Source of the DNA: Bacteroidota bacterium
GTDB taxonomy: Bacteria; Bacteroidota; Bacteroidia; Chitinophagales; LD1
Length of the DNA stretch: 50,139 nt
Direction: 5' to 3'
NCBI GenBank assembly: GCA_018267365.1
Contig: JAFDYQ010000034.1
Location: 1 to 50,139 of the forward strand
The notes beneath the pieces are model-generated. The model ran no database searches. It was not told the DNA's origin and saw only the letters and a list, made by a program, of their open reading frames with translations. Each line of letters begins with the position of its first letter. Position 1 is the first letter of the stretch. This document shows positions 1-7,094 of this stretch, piece after piece. A program made the position numbers and the translations under genes.

Positions 1-71
1 CATTTTCCATAAACAAGTCGATTTATTGTCAACTTATTTCAGGACGGGACAAAGGGCCGGACCTAAAAAAC

Positions 72-95
72 AAAAGGCAGGAAACCCCTGCCTTT
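72..95 (-). terminator. Rho-independent terminator of citrate synthase gene
   Basis: A nine-pair inverted repeat (AAAGGCAGG / CCTGCCTTT, five-base loop) lies just past the stop of the minus-strand citrate synthase gene. On the minus strand it is followed by a T-rich run (TTTTGTTTTTT), the classic intrinsic terminator layout. Confidence 0.8.
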
Positions 96-121
96 GCAAA
101 TGATATATGAAAGAGAAAAAA

Positions 122-1408
122 CTACTTCCTGTCCTTGATACCTACGAATGACCGCTGTGTAGCACCAGTGTAGATCTGACGAGGACGGCCGATGTCTTCC
201 TTGCGCTCGCGCATTTCCTTCCACTGAGACACCCAGCCCGGCATGCGGCCCAGGGCGAAGAGTACTGTAAACATAGGTGTAGGGAAGCCCAAAGCCTTGT
301 AGATGATACCGGAGTAGAAGTCTACGTTAGGGTATAGCTTACGCTCTGCAAAGTATGGGTCTTTCAGTGCCACTTGCTCCAGTTCTTTAGCTATCTCTAG
401 CAGCGGGTCATTGATACCTAGTTTATTGAGGATGTTGTCACATGCCACCTTGATGATCTTCGCACGCGGGTCAAAATTTTTGTATACACGGTGACCGAAG
501 CCAAAGAGAAGGCGCTTCTTGTCCTTGGCCTCGTCTACTACCTTGGCTACATTGCCGCCATAGTTGTTCTGAATGTCTTCCAGCATCTCCAGCACCTCTT
601 GATTAGCACCACCGTGGCGCGGACCCCAGAGGGCAGCAGCACCAGCAGCTACAGAGGCATACAGGTTAGCATGAGAAGAGCCTACTATACGCACGGTAGA
701 GGCAGAGCAGTTTTGCTCATGGTCAGCATGCAGTATCAGGAGCTTATTCATCGCATCTACCACTACAGGATCGGCTACGTACTCGCTGGTTACGTTGCCA
801 AAGGTCATATAGAGAAAGTTGGTCACATAGTCATATTTATTCTGAGGATAGAGTACCGGGTGGCCCTTGCCCTTCTTCATGATCATAGCCGTGATGGTAG
901 GCATCTTGGCCAGCAGGCGGATGATGGTCATGTTTGTCTCCTCAGGCTTGTTATTCGGATTGAGAGACTCCGGGTAGAACGAGGAAAGAGCTGACAGCGC
1001 CGTCATGAGCTGCCCCATAGGGTGGCTCTTAGAGGGGAATACTTCAAACACCTTGACCAGATTCTCATGCACCAGTGTATGCATGGTCAGGTCACCTTCA
1101 AATTTCTTCAGCTGCTCCGCTGTAGGCAGCTCACCATAGAGCAGCAGGTAGCTCACCTCTGTGAAGGTAGCCTTCTCAGCCAGGTCTTCTATATTATAGC
1201 CACGGTAGCGCAGGATTCCTTTTTCACCATCCAAAAAGGTGATGGCAGACTGTGTAGCACCGGTATTCTTGTACCCTTCGTCATACGTCACGAGGCCGGA
1301 CTGGCCACGAAGCTTAGAAATGTCTATTGCACTTTCGTTTTCAGTACCTGTGATCACCGGCAGGTCGTACGACTTGCCATCGTAGGTGAGTGTTGCGTTA
1401 TTAGCCAT
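122..1408 (-). CDS. gltA: Citrate synthase
   Basis: The gene encodes citrate synthase (428 residues), which condenses acetyl-CoA and oxaloacetate to citrate as the entry step of the TCA cycle in the cytoplasm. The length fits the hexameric type II bacterial enzymes. Visible family signatures are the histidine-rich segment LHADHEQNCSAST, the GFGHRVYKNFDPRA block around the second catalytic histidine, and NVDFYSG near the C-terminus carrying the catalytic aspartate. The ATG start is supported by a perfect TAnnTTTG box about 25 bp upstream and by the family's usual N-terminus. It is monocistronic, with its own terminator downstream. No frameshift or missing motif is apparent. Confidence 0.97.
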   Translation of the reverse strand: MANNATLTYDGKSYDLPVITGTENESAIDISKLRGQSGLVTYDEGYKNTGATQSAITFLDGEKGILRYRGYNIEDLAEKATFTEVSYLLLYGELPTAEQLKKFEGDLTMHTLVHENLVKVFEVFPSKSHPMGQLMTALSALSSFYPESLNPNNKPEETNMTIIRLLAKMPTITAMIMKKGKGHPVLYPQNKYDYVTNFLYMTFGNVTSEYVADPVVVDAMNKLLILHADHEQNCSASTVRIVGSSHANLYASVAAGAAALWGPRHGGANQEVLEMLEDIQNNYGGNVAKVVDEAKDKKRLLFGFGHRVYKNFDPRAKIIKVACDNILNKLGINDPLLEIAKELEQVALKDPYFAERKLYPNVDFYSGIIYKALGFPTPMFTVLFALGRMPGWVSQWKEMRERKEDIGRPRQIYTGATQRSFVGIKDRK

Positions 1409-1430
1409 GGTATAAATTTTTTGAGCGCAC

Positions 1431-1438
1431 CAAATGTA
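1431..1438 (-). promoter_or_regulatory. Bacteroidota -7 promoter box for gltA
   Basis: On the minus strand the sequence reads TACATTTG, an exact match to the Bacteroidota TAnnTTTG box, 22 bp before the gltA ATG. No convincing TTG -33 element was found at the expected 18-21 bp further upstream, so this is a partial promoter match. Confidence 0.45.
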
Positions 1439-1597
1439 ATTAAATCAAAACACTTAGGTAGATTATTTTCGGCAGATCCTATATAAGAGAGAACATATTA
1501 TTCCATATCCCCATAGGCTCGGAAAATCACAGCATTGCGACAATATAAGACGGTCAACCTCGTCTTCATATTTTCCAAAATGCTATTTTTAGCCGTT

Positions 1598-2332
1598 ATG
1601 AATATCGATTTTACCGTATTTGCCCATACCTCGGCATGGGTCAGCCTGCTCACCCTTACCTTTCTGGAGATCGTATTGGGGGTAGACAATATCATTTTTA
1701 TCTCTATAGTGACACAGAAACTGCCTGATGACAAACGCAAGCTGGGTCAGAATATCGGCCTGCTGCTGGCTATGGCATTACGCATCGTTCTTCTGTTCTT
1801 TCTCGGCTGGATATTGAGCCTGAAAGAAAACTTGCTGCCCGCATCGTGGGGTTTTGAGCTGACTGGCAAAGGTATCATTCTGATAGCAGGTGGCGTCTTT
1901 TTGATCTACAAGTCTACCTCCGAGATACATCACAAACTAACCGGCGATGACGATGAATTTCATGTAAGTGGCAGCGAGCGCAGCGCGGCTTTTTTCTCCG
2001 TACTGATTCAGATCGCAGTGTTAAATATTGTTTTCTCCTTTGACTCGATACTGACTGCTGTAGGTATAGCCGACCAGCTGGCGGTGATGATCATGGCTGT
2101 GGTATTGTCTATCGCCATAATGATGCTTTTCACTCAACCTGTAGGGCGGCTCGTGGCCAAATATCCTACCATTCAGATGCTGGCCCTGTCTTTCCTTATT
2201 ATGATAGGTGTCACACTGATTATGGAGGGCTTTGGCAGGGAGGTAGACAAGACTTTTGTATATGTGGCAGTGGCGTTCTCCATAGCAGTAGAGGTATTGA
2301 ATATCCGTTTTCGTAAAAAGCAGGGAATGTAA
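1598..2332 (+). CDS. TerC family integral membrane protein
   Basis: This 244-residue polytopic membrane protein belongs to the TerC/Alx family, which is linked to metal-ion (manganese, tellurite) homeostasis. The diagnostic N-terminal block LTLTFLEIVLGVDNIIFISI carries the family's conserved acidic residues in the first membrane helix. A second conserved acidic site is in IVFSFDSILTAVGI, and about seven hydrophobic segments are visible. The reading frame is open upstream to a TTG at 1535. ATG 1598 was chosen because the protein then begins shortly before the first helix, as in homologues; ATG 1580 is the alternative. The stop is only 4 bp from the converging stop of the next gene. The transported substrate cannot be told from sequence. 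Confidence 0.92.
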   Translation: MNIDFTVFAHTSAWVSLLTLTFLEIVLGVDNIIFISIVTQKLPDDKRKLGQNIGLLLAMALRIVLLFFLGWILSLKENLLPASWGFELTGKGIILIAGGVFLIYKSTSEIHHKLTGDDDEFHVSGSERSAAFFSVLIQIAVLNIVFSFDSILTAVGIADQLAVMIMAVVLSIAIMMLFTQPVGRLVAKYPTIQMLALSFLIMIGVTLIMEGFGREVDKTFVYVAVAFSIAVEVLNIRFRKKQGM

Positions 2333-2336
2333 GCCG

Positions 2337-3596
2337 CTACCTGGTAGGGTCTCTGACTACTCGAGGCCTCAGGTAAAATGAATCTAAAGCATTATAAATG
2401 CTGCGCGCCATGAGTTGATACCCCAGAGGCGTGTGATGGCCATCTACCGGCCAGTAATACTTTTCAGATTTATTGCCGCTTGTAGTAAGCTCAGCATTAT
2501 AGGATTGCTGCAGATCACAGATCCGCAGGCCCCGGATCTGCTGTAGGCGTGCTATGACGGGTGCAAAGTCGTAATCATGATCGGTGGCCTGTATGACTAC
2601 GATGAGTAGCGTACCTTGTCGCGCTGCCAGAGCGGCATATTCGCGGAAGAGGTTTACTATCTTGTCATTTAGCTCTCCGATCTTTTCTGGCGATGGGGCT
2701 TTCTGTAGCAGCGCATTATAACCTGCTGCATGGAATACTAACCGCGCTACAAGGCTCACGGCGTAAAGCGGCTCCCAGACAGGCCCTGCGGAGGGGTGTA
2801 GTTGCCCATTGGTACCAAAGCGTTCCATCCCACCCTTAGATATGATATCTGTGGTCATGTCGTTTCCCGAGAGTGTCTGGATGATGACATCAGGGTGATA
2901 GGCTATCAGACGGTCTCTGTAGTTGACATAGTTTACAAACGGATCATCTGCAGCTATGCCAGCATTCATGATATAGGTATGGCTATCAGTCTCTGCCAGC
3001 ATGCTGCCCAGCTGACTCACGTAGGTCGAGTCCTGAGGAGCTCCTACACCCTCGGTCCATGAGTCTCCGAGACAGAGGATACGCTTTTCATAGGGCTGTT
3101 TGGCCAGCTGCCATTCGCGGTCAGAATAGCCCATGGAGTTGACATGCCGAGCATGGCGAAACTCTGGCCCGTCAAACCACACTACAGAACCTGGTGCGCG
3201 CGTGCGGTAGTAGCTCTCCCCACTGGCAGAGTGGATAGAGCTATATCCGTGGCCCAGCCGCTCACTATAGGTGGCGCCTATGCCTGCCAGCATTAATGCG
3301 CCCTCGGCCAGCAGCATGCCACCGCAAACAGCCGCAGCCGCCAGCTGCCAGGAGATAGGATGCCTCATCAATATCTCTAGCACGAGGCTGATAGCCAGCC
3401 ATACGTAGAAATAAAATGCCAGATGAGTATGCCATTTGACACAGGCATAGCCTGCATGCCAGGCCCAATAGCACTCCCATATGAGGTAGGGTGTAGCGAG
3501 TATCGCTGCCATACCTATAGCACTGGTGGTATATGCCAGATGTATATCCCAGTGTATTTTGACCCTGTCATTTGTATATATGAAACGTACAGGCAA
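2337..3596 (-). CDS. SGNH/GDSL hydrolase-like membrane protein
   Basis: The N-terminal ~105 residues hold three or four hydrophobic segments. They are followed by an extracytoplasmic SGNH-hydrolase-type domain. The nucleophile motif is LCLGDSWTEG (Ser about residue 179), the oxyanion Asn motif is SGNDMT, and the C-terminal Asp-His pair is in DGHHTPLGY. All expected catalytic blocks are present, so it is probably an active esterase or lipase-like enzyme, possibly acting on cell-envelope glycans; the substrate is unknown. The longest frame starts at a TTG (3596). An internal ATG at residue 29 (position 3512) would remove part of the first hydrophobic region, so the exact start is uncertain. It ends 4 bp from the convergent TerC gene. 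Confidence 0.75.
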   Translation of the reverse strand: MPVRFIYTNDRVKIHWDIHLAYTTSAIGMAAILATPYLIWECYWAWHAGYACVKWHTHLAFYFYVWLAISLVLEILMRHPISWQLAAAAVCGGMLLAEGALMLAGIGATYSERLGHGYSSIHSASGESYYRTRAPGSVVWFDGPEFRHARHVNSMGYSDREWQLAKQPYEKRILCLGDSWTEGVGAPQDSTYVSQLGSMLAETDSHTYIMNAGIAADDPFVNYVNYRDRLIAYHPDVIIQTLSGNDMTTDIISKGGMERFGTNGQLHPSAGPVWEPLYAVSLVARLVFHAAGYNALLQKAPSPEKIGELNDKIVNLFREYAALAARQGTLLIVVIQATDHDYDFAPVIARLQQIRGLRICDLQQSYNAELTTSGNKSEKYYWPVDGHHTPLGYQLMARSIYNALDSFYLRPRVVRDPTR

Positions 3597-3635
3597 TCCG
3601 GAACAGATTAAAAGAGCAATGAATTCAAAAAAATG

Positions 3636-3707
3636 AGCGGGAAACGGGTCTCGAACCCGCGGCCTTCAGTTTGGGAAACTGACGCTCTACCCCTGAGCTA
3701 CTCCCGC
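3636..3707 (-). tRNA. tRNA-Gly (anticodon CCC)
   Basis: The minus strand folds into a full cloverleaf. It has acceptor GCGGGAG paired to TTCCCGC (one G-T pair), D arm GCTC/GAGC, anticodon arm TCAGT-TTCCCAA-ACTGA with anticodon CCC, and T arm around TTCGAGA. The discriminator base is U, as expected for bacterial tRNA-Gly, and no CCA is encoded. The 5' half of the gene (3667-3707) forms part of a 43-bp repeat found again at 21173-21215, so this gene is the integration site of the adjoining element. Everything upstream of base 3710 on the transcription side is element DNA, including the promoter. Confidence 0.95.
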
Positions 3708-3709
3708 TG
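3667..3709. repeat. attL core: 43-bp direct repeat inside tRNA-Gly
   Basis: This segment is identical base for base to 21173-21215. It spans the anticodon arm through the 5' end of the tRNA gene plus two upstream bases. The core begins exactly at the anticodon stem (CAGTTT-GGG-AAACTG, itself an inverted repeat), which is a favoured crossover place for tyrosine recombinases. Identity stops abruptly on the anticodon side (TT versus AA). On the other side it decays but resumes as GTGAAGATAAA. Confidence 0.92.
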
Positions 3710-3714
3710 TTGAG

Positions 3715-3725
3715 GTGAAGATAAA
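3715..3725 (-). promoter_or_regulatory. Element-borne replacement promoter box for tRNA-Gly
   Basis: The minus strand reads TTTATCTTCAC, ending 7 bp before the tRNA 5' end. The same 11 bases occur at 21221-21231, again 7 bp from the tRNA-derived repeat, although the intervening five bases differ. The box resembles the Bacteroidota TAnnTTTG -7 element (TATCTTCA). The likely reading is that the element supplies a substitute promoter for the tRNA it disconnects. Confidence 0.6.
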
Positions 3726-3774
3726 GGAATTAGAGAGATACATCAGTAAGATTTCAATGCATTTTTTGAGGTTT

Positions 3775-3807
3775 AGCTTGCCATAAAGCTTGCCACTTTT
3801 TTGACAG
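3775..3807 (+). repeat. Putative left arm-type integrase sites
   Basis: AGCTTGCCA occurs at 3775-3783 and again at 3787-3795. A related TTGACAG is at 3801-3807, giving three same-orientation TTG(A/C)CA units with 12- and 11-bp periods. Matching units lie at the other end of the element (21097-21115). Periodic repeats between core and integrase gene are typical of recombinase arm-binding sites. The assignment is by position and pattern only. Confidence 0.5.
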
Positions 3808-3831
3808 GTTGGTTTAACCACAAACGCTGTC

Positions 3832-5034
3832 ATGGCCACATTTAAGGTAGTTTTAGAAACACGCAGAAAGCGTAAAAATGGAAGTTTCCCTCTTGTCATT
3901 AGAATTTTCACTGGCAGGACCTACAGAACTGTTAATCTGAAGGTTTATCTCATGGAGGATGAGTTTGATGAGGCCAGTCAAAGGGTAATCAAGCACCCTA
4001 ATAGAAGGGAGATTAATCAGAAGATCACTCAAAATCTTGTCAAACTACAGGAGTCAGCACTCAAAATGGAGCTGACAGATACATCTGGATCAGCGCAAAG
4101 TATTAAATCTTCTGTAATCAAACCCCAACTCAAGCTGGATTTTCTGGCTTTTGCAGAGACTATAGTAAAGGAGCAAGAGGCAAGTAAGCATCATGGCAAC
4201 GCTTTGTTCTACAAGTCTGCTATAAGTGCGTTAAAAACATACTCAGCTAAGGAAATCATACAATTTAAAGAGGTGTCCTACGAATTTCTAAAGAAACTTG
4301 AGAGCAAAATGCTTGCAAAGGGTCTGGCTGTAAATGGAGTAGCTATGTACATGAGGACTATAAGGGCAATATATAATAAGGCAATTAAGAGCAAGGTAGT
4401 TGATAGGGCAAATTATCCATTTGAGGGCTATAAGATCAAAATGGAGACTACAGCCAAGCGGAATATATCTAAGGCAGATATGCAAGCCCTAATGGCCTTG
4501 GAATTGAAAACTAACAGCCCTGCATGGCATGCACGTAACTATTTTTTTCTGTGTTTTAATCTAATTGGGATTTCTTTTGCTGATATGATCACACTGAAAA
4601 AGACAGATATAAATCAGGGTAGGGTACTATATAGGAGAAAGAAAACTCATAAGCTATATAGTGTAAAGCTCACCAAGCAGGCTCAGGATTTGGTCAGTTT
4701 ATATGATGCCCCAGACAGTTCATACATTTTGCCTGAAGCTCAAGAACTGTATGGTGACAGCCCTGCTAAAGAAAGAAGAAGAATTAGTCAGGTAACGAGG
4801 AATACAAACAAATACCTCTCTAAAATGGGAGAGCAGCTGGGCTTAGGGCAAAAACTCACAACATATGTAGCCAGACACTCATGGGCTACCATAGCCAAGA
4901 AAATGGGTTATAGCAAAGATTTGATTGCTGAAGCTCTGGGACATGAGTTTGGGAATAAGGTAACTGGTATTTACCTAGACAGTTTTGATCAAGAGGTTAT
5001 AGATGAGATGAATGAGAACGTATGCAAACTTTAG
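3832..5034 (+). CDS. int: Tyrosine recombinase/integrase (IntDOT-like active site)
   Basis: This 400-residue site-specific recombinase presumably catalyses integration and excision at the tRNA-Gly core repeat. The N-terminal ~95 residues fit the arm-binding domain of Bacteroidota integrases, residues ~100-200 a SAM-like core-binding domain, and ~205-400 the catalytic domain. Visible catalytic residues are Arg348 in YVARHSW, His371 in LGHEFG and the nucleophile Tyr381 in GIYLDSF. The first Arg of the canonical set is replaced by Ser248 (IGISFADM), the substitution known from IntDOT of CTnDOT, and the HxxR histidine is Tyr345. It reads away from the left repeat and ends in a strong terminator. 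The ATG start places a standard N-terminal strand (ATFKVVLETRRK) first. Confidence 0.93.
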   Translation: MATFKVVLETRRKRKNGSFPLVIRIFTGRTYRTVNLKVYLMEDEFDEASQRVIKHPNRREINQKITQNLVKLQESALKMELTDTSGSAQSIKSSVIKPQLKLDFLAFAETIVKEQEASKHHGNALFYKSAISALKTYSAKEIIQFKEVSYEFLKKLESKMLAKGLAVNGVAMYMRTIRAIYNKAIKSKVVDRANYPFEGYKIKMETTAKRNISKADMQALMALELKTNSPAWHARNYFFLCFNLIGISFADMITLKKTDINQGRVLYRRKKTHKLYSVKLTKQAQDLVSLYDAPDSSYILPEAQELYGDSPAKERRRISQVTRNTNKYLSKMGEQLGLGQKLTTYVARHSWATIAKKMGYSKDLIAEALGHEFGNKVTGIYLDSFDQEVIDEMNENVCKL

Positions 5035-5035
5035 G

Positions 5036-5060
5036 AAAGACAGGGGAAACCCTGTCTTTT
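5036..5060 (+). terminator. Rho-independent terminator after int
   Basis: A ten-pair perfect stem (AAAGACAGGG / CCCTGTCTTT) with a GAAA tetraloop runs into a T-rich tail, starting 2 bp after the integrase stop. It isolates the integrase transcript from the cargo. Confidence 0.88.
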
Positions 5061-5082
5061 TATATTTTTAATAAACTTAAGA

Positions 5083-5493
5083 ATGCCCAATATGTCATTG
5101 TCTCCACTACTACCTAAACCTTATTTAGTTGTCACAGAGTTTGATGGTATAGGCTACCTCATAGATACTTTTTTTGAACTTGAGGAGGCTGAAAGCAAAG
5201 TAAATTATCTTATAGCCGAATATAGGTACAACAATGGGGCATTACATGAGCAGCAAAAAGGCTACAGGTCATATAGAGTTCATTCCAGTGCTGTGTATTC
5301 TTGTGGAAGTTTTATAAAACAGGTAACTGATGGTAGCTATAGTGCAATGGTTTACTCATCATGTCAAGCAGAGTTCAGTATTGATAATTTTATTTTTGAA
5401 AGAGAGAATACAGTCTATGCTATAGATATTGATCTGGTCAATATTGATAATCGGTTTGTGAAAGACTACCATCCTGATTTGTTGGCCAATTAG
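5083..5493 (+). CDS. Hypothetical protein (136 aa)
   Basis: I do not recognise this protein. It has no signal peptide or membrane segment and is rich in Tyr, Ser and acidic residues. It has a short helical-looking segment near residues 30-48 (ELEEAESKVNYLIAEYRY) and otherwise reads as a mixed alpha/beta globular domain. It lies between the integrase terminator and the convergent XRE gene, 9 bp from the latter's stop. The ATG at 5083 is only about 20 bp past the terminator, so a promoter would have to overlap that hairpin. It may be an accessory gene of the element. Confidence 0.5.
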   Translation: MPNMSLSPLLPKPYLVVTEFDGIGYLIDTFFELEEAESKVNYLIAEYRYNNGALHEQQKGYRSYRVHSSAVYSCGSFIKQVTDGSYSAMVYSSCQAEFSIDNFIFERENTVYAIDIDLVNIDNRFVKDYHPDLLAN

Positions 5494-5502
5494 CGAAGTT
5501 GC

Positions 5503-5751
5503 CTACTCTACTTCTTTCTGTGCTTTTAGTGGCAAGAAAAATTCATGTGGTGATACTTCTAGTCCTTCTGCTAAAGCATATACAGTACTTATGCTTGTAT
5601 TAATAACACCACGCTCTATTCTGCCAACTTGGCTAAACTCAATCCCTGCTTTATTGGCAAGTTTCATCTGAGATAGTTTCTTGGACAGTCTTATTTCTCT
5701 CAGCTTATTGCCGAAGAGTTTAATGGCCTTTTTATCTCCAAAGTGTTTCAC
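5503..5751 (-). CDS. XRE-family helix-turn-helix regulator
   Basis: This 82-residue protein is almost entirely one Cro/CI-type HTH domain (residues ~12-72). It shows the typical pattern LREIRLSKKLSQMKLAN, then the recognition-helix region EFSQVGRIERG, and a closing ALAEGLEVSPHEFF. Such small XRE proteins usually repress or activate promoters of the mobile element that carries them. It is transcribed away from the retropepsin/FISUMP gene, so the 99-bp divergent region (5752-5850) is a natural candidate for its operator. Converges with the preceding hypothetical gene. Confidence 0.85.
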   Translation of the reverse strand: MKHFGDKKAIKLFGNKLREIRLSKKLSQMKLANKAGIEFSQVGRIERGVINTSISTVYALAEGLEVSPHEFFLPLKAQKEVE

Positions 5752-5850
5752 TGTCCAAAATGAAACTTATGGCCAAACCTAAACGAGAGCAGTAATGCCC
5801 TATATTGGTTTTATTTTTAGCTTTACAAAAGTTACGTTCCCATCAAGCAA

Positions 5851-6954
5851 ATGCGTATGAAAATCTATCTATTATTGGTTATTTCCTTCACCATAGCATA
5901 CACTTATGCTCAATCGCCAATTAAAATGGAGTTGACTGGAGGAGTTTACAAAATACCATGTAAGGTCAATGGGTTGAATTTAAAATTCATTTTCGATACA
6001 GGGGCAAGTGACGTTTCTGTATCACTTACCGAGGCTCTCTTTATGCTGAAGAATGATTATCTCAGTGAAAGTGACTTTCTTGGAACTGAGCACTACAAAA
6101 TAGCAAATGGCGATATTGAGGAGGGAACCAAAATCAATCTAAAGTGCATAGAGGTTGGTGGTCAAAAAGTATATAACGTATCAGCATCAATAGTTCATTC
6201 TACAGACGCTCCTCTGCTATTTGGGCAAAGTGCAATGCAGAAATTTGGTAAATTCTCAATAGATTATTCAGCGCACATATTATGGCTAGGAGGTCCAAAA
6301 AACAACCTCATTCAGCCTACTCAAGTAGTTACTCAAAAGAGTAAACCCAGTTTTAAAGTCACTGATATCGATGGCAACTTATATGACACAGTAAAGATTG
6401 GCATGCAATATTGGCTGAAGCAAAACCTTGCGACAACCCATTTCAATGATGGCACTCCAATACTTCAAATTGAATCAGCTATTGAGTGGAATGAGATCTT
6501 CAACTCTCAAAGTGCCATTAGCGTGTACTCACACTGTATGGGAGAAGAAAACATGGCACCTACCTATGGCTATTTATATAACTGGTACGCTACTACAGAC
6601 TATAGGGGAATATGTCCAACAGGGTGGCACATTCCTAGTGATGCAGAATTCAGTAGACTAGCAGTAATTTTGGGTGGTGATGCCGTAGCCGGAGGGAAGC
6701 TAAAAAGTATAGCGCTTTGGCAACCTCCCAATTCCAATGCCTCAAATAGCTCGGGTTTTAGTGCAATACCAGCGGGATATAGATTCTATGATGGCGACTT
6801 TGTTGGCATAGGTAAATACGCAAGTTTCTGGACATCTACACAAGAATCTAAGAATGGAGCATGGTATTGCGATGTTAGATACAATGAATCTAGCATTCAC
6901 CATCTGCCATATTCCGTGTATAGTGGGCACTCTATCCGCTGCATTAAAGATTAA
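5851..6954 (+). CDS. Secreted retropepsin-like aspartyl protease fused to a FISUMP domain
   Basis: The protein has 367 residues. An N-terminal signal peptide (MRMKIYLLLVISFTIAYTYA, cleavage near residue 20) is followed at ~22-145 by a retroviral-type aspartic protease-like domain. That domain has the active-site motif FDTGASDVSVS (Asp49) and a later LLFGQSAMQKFG flap/psi-loop-like segment. Residues ~170-367 match the Fibrobacter succinogenes major paralogous (FISUMP) domain, with the recognisable blocks YWLKQNLAT, YGYLYNWYA, CPTGWHIPSDAEF, SGFSAIPAGYR and FWTSTQ. It is therefore an exported, probably cell-surface or periplasmic protein. One retropepsin-like domain would have to dimerise to be active. 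It lies between the XRE regulator and the Detocs operon; its role there is unknown. Confidence 0.8.
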   Translation: MRMKIYLLLVISFTIAYTYAQSPIKMELTGGVYKIPCKVNGLNLKFIFDTGASDVSVSLTEALFMLKNDYLSESDFLGTEHYKIANGDIEEGTKINLKCIEVGGQKVYNVSASIVHSTDAPLLFGQSAMQKFGKFSIDYSAHILWLGGPKNNLIQPTQVVTQKSKPSFKVTDIDGNLYDTVKIGMQYWLKQNLATTHFNDGTPILQIESAIEWNEIFNSQSAISVYSHCMGEENMAPTYGYLYNWYATTDYRGICPTGWHIPSDAEFSRLAVILGGDAVAGGKLKSIALWQPPNSNASNSSGFSAIPAGYRFYDGDFVGIGKYASFWTSTQESKNGAWYCDVRYNESSIHHLPYSVYSGHSIRCIKD

Positions 6955-7094
6955 AGAATTTCGCCTTTCTCCAGTCTACTCTAGCAAACTTGTGATTATA
7001 CTCTAAGAACGTATGGTTTATTGAAAAATAGATCATATCACAACATATAATACATATATTTATTAGACTTATAGCCAAAGTACCTGATGATACT

